In this document: positions 8,027 through 17,051 of the stretch, piece by piece
How positions within the stretch are numbered: position 1 is the stretch's first letter
How the letters are laid out: every line of letters begins with the position of its first letter
Source: Alphaproteobacteria bacterium
Lineage (GTDB): Bacteria; Pseudomonadota; Alphaproteobacteria; JANQMY01
DNA length: 64,000 nt
Reading direction: 5' to 3'
Assembly: GCA_028289425.1 (NCBI GenBank)
Contig: JANQPL010000018.1
Location: forward strand, 343,708-407,707
Position numbers and translations under genes: made by a program
Notes under the pieces: generated by a model
What the model saw: the letters and a program-made list of their open reading frames with translations, nothing else
What the model was told of the DNA's origin: nothing
Database searches by the model: none

Positions 8027-8886
8027 CACAGGATTTGGGCGACTATATCGGCCGCACGGAAGAAGCGAAGGACTATCTGGCACCGGCCCCCGCCAATGCC
8101 CTGCGCGGATTGATCGGCAGCCATTGGCCCGCCTTTCAAGACGGCGACCCGCTGCCGCCCCAATGGCATTGGCTGTATTTTCTGCCGGCCGCCCCTCAAA
8201 GCGAGATGGGACCCGACGGTCACCCAAAGCTCGGCGGATTTCTGCCTGATACGGGGCTTCCCCGCCGCATGTTCGCCGGCGCGCGGGTCACCTACGAAAC
8301 ACCGCTGGTGCTGGGACAGACTGCCCACCGCCAATCGCAGATCATTTCCATCGACGAAAAAGACGGCAAGACCGGCAAGCTGGTCTTCATAACGGTTGCA
8401 CATGAATACGAGCAGTCGGGAAAACTTGCGCTGACAGAAGAACAAACCATCGTCTATCGCGAGGCGGCCACCGGCCCGGCGGAGGAAGCACCTACCAAAC
8501 GCGCCAAACCCCTTCCGAAACAGGATACAAAAGCGCAGGTCATGCCGGACAATGTGATGCTATTTCGCTATTCGGCGCTGACCTACAATGCCCACCGCAT
8601 CCACTACGACCGGGATTATGCGGTGAATGAAGAGTTTTACCCCGATCTGGTCGTGCACGGTCCATTGACCGCCATATTGCTGCTCGATTTGTTTCATAAA
8701 GAGAATCCCGAACAAACCGTCGAGTTTTATGAGTTTCGCGGGTCGGCCCCCTTCTTTGTTAACCGGTCGATGACCCTGGGCGTGACCCACGATAGCGAGC
8801 ACGCATTGAACTGGCAGCTAACGGCGTTCGACGACAAAGGGGTTGCCGGCCACAAAGCAACCGTTCGCGCCGCAAGCGGATCATGA
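8023..8886 (+). CDS. meh: Mesaconyl-C4-CoA hydratase-like (HTD2/MaoC type)
   Basis: 287 residues with a double hot-dog organisation: an N-terminal FAS1-dehydratase-like half (about 1-145) and a C-terminal MaoC-like half with the LTYNAHRIHYDRDYA motif (about residues 185-200) and PDLVVHGPLTA. This fits HTD2-type hydratases, including the enzyme that hydrates mesaconyl-C4-CoA to citramalyl-CoA. Its coupling to the mct-like gene makes that the best prediction. Related hydratases act on other branched enoyl-CoAs, so the exact substrate is inferred from context. The next gene starts 6 bases later, with GAGGTAG overlapping this stop codon. Confidence 0.82.
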   Translation: MTQDLGDYIGRTEEAKDYLAPAPANALRGLIGSHWPAFQDGDPLPPQWHWLYFLPAAPQSEMGPDGHPKLGGFLPDTGLPRRMFAGARVTYETPLVLGQTAHRQSQIISIDEKDGKTGKLVFITVAHEYEQSGKLALTEEQTIVYREAATGPAEEAPTKRAKPLPKQDTKAQVMPDNVMLFRYSALTYNAHRIHYDRDYAVNEEFYPDLVVHGPLTAILLLDLFHKENPEQTVEFYEFRGSAPFFVNRSMTLGVTHDSEHALNWQLTAFDDKGVAGHKATVRAASGS

Positions 8887-8891
8887 GGTAG

Positions 8892-10358
8892 ATGCCGAGT
8901 AGAGCGAATCCAAAGAACAGCATTTCGCGCCGCAATGTATTGGCGACGGGCGCGGTGGCCGCGGCCGCCTCGTTGGCGCCGCTTAAGGCCCATGCGCAAA
9001 CGGCCGTCGCTGCATACGACGTCGTCATTGTTGGAGCCGGGCTCGCAGGCCTGACGGCGGCCCGGGACCTCAAAAAGGCGGGGCTTAACTCCTTCATGGT
9101 GCTGGAAGCGCGCGACCGTGTGGGGGGCCGGACGCTCAATCAAGACCTGGGTCAGGGGACGACGGTTGATGGCGGCGGACAGTGGGTCGGCCCGACGCAA
9201 CATGCGATTTTAGAGCTCGCGCAAGAGCTGGACGTTGAGACATTCCCAACCTTTAACGAAGGGAAATTGACGCTCCTCATGCAGCGAAGCGCCACCACGG
9301 TGGAGGGGGGCCGAACCTTGGTGGCGGACGGCACATTCATCGAAAAGCTCGATGAATTGGCTGCGGACATATCGGTCGAAACCCCTTGGACGTCCCCGCG
9401 GGCGGCGGAATACGACTCCATGACGTTTCGGGAGTGGATCGCAGCACAGGCGCTCTCCGAAGAAGATCAATTGTCCGTCGACGCATCCACATATTTGACC
9501 TTCGGCGCGCCGCCCGACGCAATCTCGTTCCTCTATGTGCTCTATTACATCAAATCCGCGGGCGGTTACGGCGTTCTCGAGTCGATTGAGGGTGGCGCCC
9601 AGCAAGACCGGTTTGTGGGCGGGTCACAAACCCTCAGCCTAAAGATGTTTGAGGAGCTGCGGGACCATGTCCAACTGGACACGGCCGTCAAGCGTATTAT
9701 CAATTGGGAAACCGCATCTGAAGTCTGCCAAGTGATAACGGACGAAGAAATCATTCAGGCCAAGCAGGTGGTTTTGGCGTTGGCGCCATCCCTCTGTAAC
9801 CAAATCGTCTTCGATTCACCTCTCCCGCCAAAGAGGGCTGATTTGCACCGCACCTGGCCCGTGGTGGGCACCGGCATTAAAGCACAGATGCGCTACAGCA
9901 CACCGTTTTGGCGGGACAAAGGACTGAACGGCCAATCCTTTACCGATGCCGGGCCCTATGTGTGGTCTGTCGATAATTCCCCTGCGGACGGATCATCTGG
10001 CGTTTTGCTCTGCTTTGTGGATACGGATGCGGCACCCCGTGATCCGGAAAGCCGGAAACTCCAAATCACCCAAGCACTTGCGGCATGTTTTGGCGAAGAG
10101 GCCGCAAAACCGTTGGCCTATGTGGAAAAGGACTGGAGTGACGAACCCTGGAGCAAGGGCTGCGTTTCGCCCTTGGCGCCGGGGCAGCTTTCAACCCTCG
10201 GCGAAGCCTTGCGCCCGTCCCTCGGCCGGCTCCATTGGTCGGGCACCGAAACCTCGCTGTTGTGGACCGGCTACATGGATGGTGCCGTGCGGTCCGGTCA
10301 CACCGCCGCCCTGAGTGCTTTGGGCGCGCTCACAGCACCGCCGCCGGTTCCGGGATAG
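8892..10358 (+). CDS. Tat-exported flavin monoamine oxidase family protein
   Basis: 488 residues. It begins with a twin-arginine signal (SRRNVLATG, residues 12-20, hydrophobic stretch to AHA-Q near 36). The FAD-binding GAGLAGLTAARDL, the LEARDRVGGRT motif and the C-terminal SGTETSLLWTGYMDGAVRSG (FAD contact) mark an amine oxidase. It would act in the periplasm, oxidising an amine to an aldehyde or imine with hydrogen peroxide. It is the third gene of a tight operon with CoA enzymes. An aldehyde made by it could feed the aldo/keto reductase next door; that link is inference. Confidence 0.88.
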   Translation: MPSRANPKNSISRRNVLATGAVAAAASLAPLKAHAQTAVAAYDVVIVGAGLAGLTAARDLKKAGLNSFMVLEARDRVGGRTLNQDLGQGTTVDGGGQWVGPTQHAILELAQELDVETFPTFNEGKLTLLMQRSATTVEGGRTLVADGTFIEKLDELAADISVETPWTSPRAAEYDSMTFREWIAAQALSEEDQLSVDASTYLTFGAPPDAISFLYVLYYIKSAGGYGVLESIEGGAQQDRFVGGSQTLSLKMFEELRDHVQLDTAVKRIINWETASEVCQVITDEEIIQAKQVVLALAPSLCNQIVFDSPLPPKRADLHRTWPVVGTGIKAQMRYSTPFWRDKGLNGQSFTDAGPYVWSVDNSPADGSSGVLLCFVDTDAAPRDPESRKLQITQALAACFGEEAAKPLAYVEKDWSDEPWSKGCVSPLAPGQLSTLGEALRPSLGRLHWSGTETSLLWTGYMDGAVRSGHTAALSALGALTAPPPVPG

Positions 10359-10373
10359 GATTGACGTCGCTTT

Positions 10374-11306
10374 ATGGACACGCCCATTGAGCTTTCCAAA
10401 TCGCCAAGAAAACTTGGTCCGAGCAATTTTGAAGTGGGGCCCATCGCCTATGGATGCTGGCGTTTTGCCGGGACCGATGTGGCCACTGCCCAAGCCAAGA
10501 TCGAGACAGCCTTGGCATGCGGCATGACCTTGATCGACACGGCCGACATTTACGGCGTGGACGGCGGCGGCCAGTTCGGCGATTCCGAAGAGCTGTTGGG
10601 TGATGTTTTTAAAACGGCGCCTGGTCTTCGCGAGAGAATGGTATTGGCCACCAAGGGCGGGATCGCGCTCGGCGTGCCCTATAACTCCACCAGAGCTTAT
10701 CTGACATCGGCCGTCGATGCGTCGCTCAAGCGCCTGAAAATCGACACCATCGATCTTTATCAAATCCATCGACCGGACTTGCTAGCGCCCGTGGCAGAGG
10801 TGGCCGATGCGCTCACCTCGCTGCGCGCCTTAGGCAAAATCAAAGAGGTGGGACTGAGCAACCAGACCTGCTCTCAGTTCCGCGCGCTTCAGGCGCATTT
10901 GGATTTTCCGCTTGTCAGTCAGCAGCCGGAGTTCTCTGCGTGGCATCAAGAGCCGCTTTGGGACGGCACGCTGGATCTGTCTCAAGAATTGGGATTGGCC
11001 ACATTGGCCTGGTCGCCTTTGGGGCGGGGCATGCTGGCCGTCGGCAAACCGGATGACGGTCTGCAAGAAGTCCTGTGTTTTGAGAACGTCATGGGGGTAT
11101 TGAAACGTCTCGCCGACCGGGAAGAGACGAGCACCGCCAATATCGCCCTTGCCTTTGTGCTGGCTCATCCGGCCAATGTCATTCCGATCATCGGTACACA
11201 GACTATTGAACGTATCCGGGAGAGCGCGCAGGCGCTTGATGTGCGCCTTACCCGCCGCGACTGGTACGACATCGTCGAAGCGCGTCAAGGCGCGCCCATG
11301 CCGTAG
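10374..11306 (+). CDS. Aldo/keto reductase
   Basis: 310-residue AKR barrel. The catalytic tetrad is visible as D and Y in DTADIYG, K in ATKGGI and H in QIHRPD; the C-terminal cofactor segment is PIIGTQTIERIRESAQAL. It would reduce an aldehyde or ketone with NADPH. It starts 15 bases after the amine oxidase stop and is followed after 8 bases by the flavin monooxygenase, so it belongs to the same operon. Substrate unknown. Confidence 0.9.
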   Translation: MDTPIELSKSPRKLGPSNFEVGPIAYGCWRFAGTDVATAQAKIETALACGMTLIDTADIYGVDGGGQFGDSEELLGDVFKTAPGLRERMVLATKGGIALGVPYNSTRAYLTSAVDASLKRLKIDTIDLYQIHRPDLLAPVAEVADALTSLRALGKIKEVGLSNQTCSQFRALQAHLDFPLVSQQPEFSAWHQEPLWDGTLDLSQELGLATLAWSPLGRGMLAVGKPDDGLQEVLCFENVMGVLKRLADREETSTANIALAFVLAHPANVIPIIGTQTIERIRESAQALDVRLTRRDWYDIVEARQGAPMP

Positions 11307-11314
11307 GCCCGCCC

Positions 11315-12385
11315 ATGACCAAGCCTTGCGAAGTCTCCTGGTTCTCGGCGCTCTGCGACGATGATTACGAGTTCCTGGGAAACCCCGACCCGCGCCTGCA
11401 AAGCTCCTTCGAACATTGCCGGAACATCATTTTAGGCGCCGAGAAAGGCGGTTTCGACAATATCCTTTTGCCTTCGGGTTTTGCCCTGGGCATTGACGGC
11501 ACCGCCATCGCTGGGGCGGTGGGTGCGCTGACATCCCAGATCCGCATGCTGCTCGCCGTGCGCTGCGGCGAGATGTGGCCGCCTCAACTGGCGCGCCAGC
11601 TTGCGACCTTGGATCAGATTTTGGATGGCCGATTGACCATCAACATCATTTCAAGTGACCTGCCGGGCGCACCGCTTGAGTCGGCACCGCGGTATCGCCG
11701 AACGCTCGAAGTCATGGAGATTGTGCGCACGCTGATGAGCGGCCGGGATCTTTCCTTCGACGGTGAATTCTTCCAGCTTGATTTGGAGGCACCCCGCTTT
11801 TGCAAGGAACGGCGCCGCGCCCCGCCCTACTATTTCGGCGGCCTGTCCGACAATGCCCGTGATGTGGCAGCGAAAGCGGCGGACGTCTTCCTCATGTGGC
11901 CCGACACGGTCGCAAATGTGAAAGAGATACTCGACGACATGCGGGCCCGCGCAGCGTCGTACAATCGGACATTAAAGTTTGGCTATCGGGTGCATGTGAT
12001 TGTCCGGGAAACGGAGACCGAAGCCCGCGCCTACGCCGCACGCCTTATGAGTAAGCTCGACGATGACGTTGGTACTGCGACGCGACAGAAATCTCTCGAC
12101 CATGCCTCCGTCGGTGTCCAACGCCAAGCCCAAATGCGCGATGTCGCGGATGACGAAGGTTTTGCCGAAGATCATTTGTGGACAGGCATTGGCCGCGCCC
12201 GCTCCGGTTGCGGCGCCGCCATCGTCGGCGATCCGGATCAGGTGTTGGCGAAGATCAAATCCTATCAGGAGATGGGCTTTGAGGCCTTTATCTTTTCCGG
12301 TTACCCGCATGCCCAAGAGTGCGATTTGTTTTCGCGCTATGTGCTGCCGGAACTCAACCACGGTCCGCTTGAGATCAGCACATAA
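11315..12385 (+). CDS. LLM-class FMN-dependent monooxygenase (SsuD/alkanesulfonate type)
   Basis: 356 residues resembling alkanesulfonate monooxygenase SsuD and relatives: the N-terminal EVSWFSAL strand, LLAVRCGEMWPPQLARQLATLD, the GRLTINIISSD loop, and the YYFGGLSDNARDVAAKAADV segment are all typical. SsuD enzymes cleave C-S bonds with reduced FMN and oxygen, but relatives act on other substrates. No flavin reductase or ABC transporter is beside it. It is the last gene of the five-gene operon; a terminator-like hairpin follows at once. Confidence 0.87.
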   Translation: MTKPCEVSWFSALCDDDYEFLGNPDPRLQSSFEHCRNIILGAEKGGFDNILLPSGFALGIDGTAIAGAVGALTSQIRMLLAVRCGEMWPPQLARQLATLDQILDGRLTINIISSDLPGAPLESAPRYRRTLEVMEIVRTLMSGRDLSFDGEFFQLDLEAPRFCKERRRAPPYYFGGLSDNARDVAAKAADVFLMWPDTVANVKEILDDMRARAASYNRTLKFGYRVHVIVRETETEARAYAARLMSKLDDDVGTATRQKSLDHASVGVQRQAQMRDVADDEGFAEDHLWTGIGRARSGCGAAIVGDPDQVLAKIKSYQEMGFEAFIFSGYPHAQECDLFSRYVLPELNHGPLEIST

Positions 12386-12388
12386 AAA

Positions 12389-12410
12389 ACCGGGGGCCAA
12401 AGCCCCCGGT
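12389..12410 (-). terminator. Rho-independent terminator between convergent operons
   Basis: ACCGGGGGC-CAAA-GCCCCCGGT, nearly perfect stem. On the minus strand it is followed by TTTTTT, so it best serves the thiolase operon; on the plus strand the U-tract is missing, although the stem may still slow the polymerase coming from the five-gene operon. Confidence 0.88.
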
Positions 12411-12433
12411 CTATCATTTAATCTGTGTACGTC

Positions 12434-13636
12434 TTAAACGCCCTGAGCACCGATGATGGCGACCGAACAGACATTCGACATGGGCGCGCCACCCAGATTG
12501 TGGGTCAGGCCGATCTTCGGATCTTTGAGCTGACGCTCGCCGGCGCGGCCTTGAAGCTGCAGATACATTTCATAAAGCATCCGCAAGCCACTGGCCCCGA
12601 TCGGATGACCAAAGCACTTAAGACCGCCATCAATCTGGCAGGGCACTTGGCCGTCCGCATCGTAGAAGCCGTCCATGACGTCTTTCACCGCACCGCCTTC
12701 TGGCGAGATGAATAGATCTTCCATGGTCACCATTTCAGTGATGGAGAAGCAGTCATGCACTTCCATCATGCTGACTTCTTCGCGCGGATTTTTGATGCCG
12801 GCTTCTTCATAAGCGCGCTTGGCGGCGATTCGCGCCGTGTGGAAGTAGCTGCCGTCCCAGGAATTGTGCTGGGACTCAAGACCGTTGGACAGCGCAAGCT
12901 GCAGCGCCTTCACGGTAATGAGATTGTCCTTGCCCATGGATTTGGCAATTTCAGGCGTGGTGACGATCGCCGCGGCCGCGCCGTCGGACACGCCACAGCA
13001 ATCGAAGAGCCCAAGTGGCTCGGCGATCATAGGCGCATTCATTACCTGCTCTTCCGTCACCGGACGGCGCAGATGCGCTTTCGGGTTCTTGGCACCGTTT
13101 TCGTGAGACTTCACGGAAACATGGGCAATGGCGCGCTTGAGGTCTTCTTTGGAAACGCCATGCTTGGCACGATAGGCGGAGGCCAACTGTGCGAAGTTGC
13201 CGGGCGCCGAGCCGTTGGCCGACCACAGTGGATTAAGCGTGCCTTGTTGGCCCGCCGGCAAACCGCCATAGCCCGTGTCTTTCAACTTCTCCATGCCCAG
13301 CGCCAAGGCGATATCGCAGGCGCCGGCCGCGACCGCATAAACCGCGCCGCGGAACGCTTCGGACCCACTGGCGCAGAAATTCTCAACGCGGGTGACCGGA
13401 ATGTTCGGCAGGCGCAGCGCCGTTGAAAGCGGTGTGCCACCCTTGCCCACGCCGATTTCGTCGATGTGCGTGGAAAACCAGGCAGCTTCCACTTGATTGG
13501 TTTCGATGCCGGCATCTTCCATGGCTTCGAGATAGGCCTCGACCATGAGCTCTTCGCCGCCGCAATCCCAGCGTTCGCCGAATTTGGAGCAGCCCATGCC
13601 CAGCACGGCCACTTTATCTTTGATGCCACTCGCCAT
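12434..13636 (-). CDS. Thiolase family protein (SCP2-thiolase-like acyl-CoA acetyltransferase)
   Basis: 400 residues with the thiolase fold: nucleophilic Cys88 in ENFCASGSEA, the EVHDCFS motif (around residue 295) and GGLKCFGHPIGASG with the catalytic His. These features fit the non-specific lipid-transfer/SCP2 group, which often works with DUF35 partners, rather than the classical FadA group. It lies 43 bases downstream of the HMG-CoA-synthase-like/DUF35 fusion, its probable partner. The reaction could be thiolytic cleavage, condensation or retro-aldol cleavage of a branched acyl-CoA. Confidence 0.88.
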   Translation of the reverse strand: MASGIKDKVAVLGMGCSKFGERWDCGGEELMVEAYLEAMEDAGIETNQVEAAWFSTHIDEIGVGKGGTPLSTALRLPNIPVTRVENFCASGSEAFRGAVYAVAAGACDIALALGMEKLKDTGYGGLPAGQQGTLNPLWSANGSAPGNFAQLASAYRAKHGVSKEDLKRAIAHVSVKSHENGAKNPKAHLRRPVTEEQVMNAPMIAEPLGLFDCCGVSDGAAAAIVTTPEIAKSMGKDNLITVKALQLALSNGLESQHNSWDGSYFHTARIAAKRAYEEAGIKNPREEVSMMEVHDCFSITEMVTMEDLFISPEGGAVKDVMDGFYDADGQVPCQIDGGLKCFGHPIGASGLRMLYEMYLQLQGRAGERQLKDPKIGLTHNLGGAPMSNVCSVAIIGAQGV

Positions 13637-13679
13637 TACTTTCTCCTTTGTCGGGTTTTCCTCAATTCAAATTGGTCGA

Positions 13680-15128
13680 TCAGAGCTCCGGAACAGCTTT
13701 CCAGAAATATCTCCGGAAGCCGCGGCGATCGTCAAAATCCTTGATCCGAAACACCATCCTAACATTCATTCCGGAATCGATGGTACCCGGCTCCACATCG
13801 GTGATATCGCACAGGAAGCGGCCCCCTTCCTCGAAAGTGATCATGCCGTAATGGGACGGCGGATCCATCGAATAGGCCAGATAGTCCGCCGACCAGGAGA
13901 GGATTTGGCCCTTCTTGTCGGCAAAGCTATAGGGTTCCTGACTGTCGACCGCTTGACAGTTCGGATTGACACAAATCCGAGAGCGCGGGAATTGAGCCGT
14001 GCCGCATTTGGTGCAGCGCCCGCCCACCAGACCGAACAGCATGTCCCGCTTGCGGTATGTGGTGGTGAGCGCGGTCTTCTTGTCGACCTCGGCCCGCATG
14101 CCTTTTTCGAGCTCTACGAGCCCGTTAAAGGCCAAGTATTTCATGTAATTGGTCTCTTCCTTTCGGTTGGCGAGAGAACCCTTCACACCGTTGCGGCCGG
14201 ACAAATCCTTGAGCGCCGGAGTGGTCTCGAAGACGAGCGCGTCGCAGCCCTGTCCAAAGCCGGCGACGACGATCTTTTGTCCGGGCTCCGCATCCTGGAG
14301 AGCGTCCACCAACATGACGAGCGCGTGTGCCGTTCCCGTTTCGCCGCAGACCGCGCCGAGATTATCGCGCACTTTCTCAGGGTCAATCCCGCATTGTTTG
14401 GCAATGGTTTGAGGTATGCGCGGGAACGTACATGGAAAGACAAAATGATCTATTTGGTCGCCACTTACGCCCGCTTTCTCAAGAGCCCCCTTAACCGCTC
14501 GGGGAACGATCTTTATGAGGCCTTCATCCCTGATCCAGCGTTCTTCCCAGCCATAATCGAACTCTTCTTCTTCACCCCGGAAGTGATCGACAAAATCGAC
14601 CGTTATCGAATGGCTCCCGAGGAATCTGGCAATGCCGTCATCTCCGGAAACTAGCAAAGCAGCGGCCCCGTCGCCGAACTGGAATTCCTGGTTGCTGGCC
14701 GAGCGGGCCTTGCGTTTGTCGCCAGCCGCAACCAGCTGGCACTTCCCTGCACCGCCATTCACGGCATTGAGCGCCGTCAGCAGCGCGGTGGTGCCCGCCC
14801 GCTGAGACGATGTCACGTCCGCGGCCGGGATGTCTTCGCTCAGCGTTAGCGCGGCGGAGAGTATCCCGGAATTTTGCCGGTCGGCGAAGGGCATGGTGGT
14901 GGAGGCGAAATAGACCCCATCGATATCATCTCGCGTGGTGCCATTGAGGCAATCCCGCGCGGCCTCGACGGCCATGGTCACGCTGTCTTCATCCCAATTG
15001 GCGAGAGACCGTTCCCCCTTCGCCTGCCCCATCAATCCGGGGCTGAACCACGCATTGGCTTGCGCCATTGCTTTCCGGCTTAACCTCAACCGGGGGATAT
15101 ATCCTCCATATGCCTTGATGCCGACCAT
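13680..15128 (-). CDS. HMG-CoA-synthase-like protein fused to DUF35 zinc-ribbon/OB domain
   Basis: 482 residues. Residues about 1-340 resemble hydroxymethylglutaryl-CoA synthases of the archaeal type (GGYIPRLRL start, WDEDSVTMAVEAA, AVCGETGTAHA in the second half). Residues about 365-482 form a DUF35 domain with zinc ribbon CTKCG...CVNPNC and an OB fold. Where HMG-CoA synthase has its nucleophilic Cys before A-G-T, this protein reads SSQRAGT, so Gln109 seems to replace it. I chose the ATG at 15128 for its upstream AAGAAGAGGAA and the family N-terminus; the frame continues to 15212. It is the first gene of a two-gene unit with the thiolase. A synthase role is therefore doubtful. Confidence 0.8.
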   Translation of the reverse strand: MVGIKAYGGYIPRLRLSRKAMAQANAWFSPGLMGQAKGERSLANWDEDSVTMAVEAARDCLNGTTRDDIDGVYFASTTMPFADRQNSGILSAALTLSEDIPAADVTSSQRAGTTALLTALNAVNGGAGKCQLVAAGDKRKARSASNQEFQFGDGAAALLVSGDDGIARFLGSHSITVDFVDHFRGEEEEFDYGWEERWIRDEGLIKIVPRAVKGALEKAGVSGDQIDHFVFPCTFPRIPQTIAKQCGIDPEKVRDNLGAVCGETGTAHALVMLVDALQDAEPGQKIVVAGFGQGCDALVFETTPALKDLSGRNGVKGSLANRKEETNYMKYLAFNGLVELEKGMRAEVDKKTALTTTYRKRDMLFGLVGGRCTKCGTAQFPRSRICVNPNCQAVDSQEPYSFADKKGQILSWSADYLAYSMDPPSHYGMITFEEGGRFLCDITDVEPGTIDSGMNVRMVFRIKDFDDRRGFRRYFWKAVPEL

Positions 15129-15288
15129 CACCGCGTTCCTCTTCTTAGACCGAGTTCTTGACTTATGCGTTCGATTTGGCCGGGAGTTTACAGAATTGGA
15201 CCTGCGTCTCAACCGAGAAGAGTGATTTTTACAGGCAACTTATTAGAAACGTCCGATAAGGCCGGGCCGCTCGTCGTGTTTTACCGGT

Positions 15289-16860
15289 CTAGCCCGCGTT
15301 TTTCCGCTGGATTACCAAGCAATCCAATTGCCGTTCCTTGAGCGCATTACAAAGATCGATGGAACGATCGAACGAGTCAAAAGGGCCAAGTCTAAGGCGG
15401 TAGTAGACCCCTTTATCCCCCAAATCCGCTTTGAGGATATCTGGGGCCAACGCCGACAACAGATCACTGTGCTGGCTTGCAAGCTTGTCGAAGCGCCGCA
15501 GCGCGTCGTCTTTTTCGCGGTAGGATGCGATCTGAACAAGAAACCGGCCGGTTTCCGGTTGCGCGGAGAATGCCGCCATTTTGGTTGTCGGAGCGGCCTG
15601 CGGCGGCTGCGGATCGGCTGCCGTTGCTACCGCAGTTTGCGTCTGACTTGGTGGCAGTGCGGCCGTAGCCTGTTCCCGCTGCTCTTCTCTTAAATCGGTC
15701 GCCGAAACCTGACGGTCTTGAGCTGCAATCGCACCGGTCGGCTCATTGTCGGTTCGTGTCACCACATTCCGGACTTCCGCCGACCGTATTTCATTCTGAG
15801 CGGTTGAGCTCGTATGTGGTGCGTCAGGTAACTCCGCGGCTCTAGCAACTTCATTTATATCCTTTGAGGCGGACGTCGACTTTGATGCCAAGTCGTTCGA
15901 GGGGGCGCCCTGCGGCCGATCAGGCTCTCCCGAGGCATGCACCGGGGCCGGCTCCGCCATAGCGACCTGCTGCGGTTCTGTGGGAATCGCCGGCGGCTCA
16001 ACGGCCGCTGCCACTGCCGTTTCCGATTGGGTGTCAGACGCCAAAGGCGGCGTAGCATCGGCCATCGCTTCTTGAGAGGGCGGGCGCGGCGCATCGGCCG
16101 CCGCCACCTCAACCTGCGCAGGTGGTCCGTCGTCGACTATGGCGGGCTTTGGCTCCGCGACCGCCGATGGTCCCGGGACCGTTGCGGTTGAGGCAAGCTG
16201 CACTTCAGGAGTCTGTGTCAATTGAGCGATGGCCGCATCGGTGTCCGGTTTTAACTCCGAGGCGCGCCGAAAGTCAGCCGCTGCCAACCGTTCATTCCCC
16301 ATCGCTTCATGGGTCAACCCCCGCCCAAAATAAGGGATATGCAGCTCCGGATTGAGCAGGCGGATGGATGTACTGTAATCCTGCAAAGCCAGCTTATAGA
16401 TGCCTCGGTTCCGATAGGCATCACCCCGCTCGCTATAGGCCTGGGCAAAGGCGGGCTCCAATTGGATGGCGCGGTCAAAGTCGGTAATCGCCCGGCTGTA
16501 TTGCTTGAGCAGAGAATATCCCTTGCCCCGCCGATAATGCGCGGTAGCAAGCTGCTTATTATCGAGATGCCCCAGCCAGATCGCTTGGGTAAAATCCGCG
16601 ATCGCGTGCCCGGTCATGCCAATTTCTTGCTCGGCAATTCCCCGCTGAAAGTAGGCAGCCCCTCTGTCTTCGGCGTTGGGCGTATCGCCATCGAGAATCT
16701 GCGTATAGAGTTCGATCGCCTCAGTGAACTGTTCCTGGGCGACCAAATTGGCCGCGCGCGTAAGATGCAGAGACGGCTCGTTGCCGGCCCACACCCCTGC
16801 AGGTGTAGCAATGGCGAGCGTTGCAACCAGAGCGGAAATAGTTCTAATTCTGAAGGTCAT
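15289..16860 (-). CDS. Periplasmic TPR protein with C-terminal SPOR domain
   Basis: 523 residues. An N-terminal signal peptide (cleavage near VWA-GN, residues about 24-26) precedes about five tetratricopeptide repeats (residues 30-210). A long low-complexity Pro/Ala/Glu linker (about 215-430) follows, then a SPOR domain (about 440-520; GRFLVQIASYREKDDAL..YYRLRLGPFDS). SPOR domains bind denuded peptidoglycan at division sites, so the protein may tie an envelope assembly to the septum or sacculus. I took the ATG at 16860 because the signal peptide starts there. It is divergent from galU. Confidence 0.85.
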   Translation of the reverse strand: MTFRIRTISALVATLAIATPAGVWAGNEPSLHLTRAANLVAQEQFTEAIELYTQILDGDTPNAEDRGAAYFQRGIAEQEIGMTGHAIADFTQAIWLGHLDNKQLATAHYRRGKGYSLLKQYSRAITDFDRAIQLEPAFAQAYSERGDAYRNRGIYKLALQDYSTSIRLLNPELHIPYFGRGLTHEAMGNERLAAADFRRASELKPDTDAAIAQLTQTPEVQLASTATVPGPSAVAEPKPAIVDDGPPAQVEVAAADAPRPPSQEAMADATPPLASDTQSETAVAAAVEPPAIPTEPQQVAMAEPAPVHASGEPDRPQGAPSNDLASKSTSASKDINEVARAAELPDAPHTSSTAQNEIRSAEVRNVVTRTDNEPTGAIAAQDRQVSATDLREEQREQATAALPPSQTQTAVATAADPQPPQAAPTTKMAAFSAQPETGRFLVQIASYREKDDALRRFDKLASQHSDLLSALAPDILKADLGDKGVYYRLRLGPFDSFDRSIDLCNALKERQLDCLVIQRKNAG

Positions 16861-17051
16861 ATTAACCAAAATTATAGACGATTCGAGACAGGCGAAATAC
16901 AAGTCCGCACCCCCAAAGGTAAAACTTCACTGTTTTTTTGTTGTTTTGGAAAGTATTCGTTGGATCTCGCAAACGTCGTGAAGCTTTGCCTAAGCATAAG
17001 AACAATGCTGCCGACCAATGAATATGCCGACCGGCCAATGAAAGGAACCAG

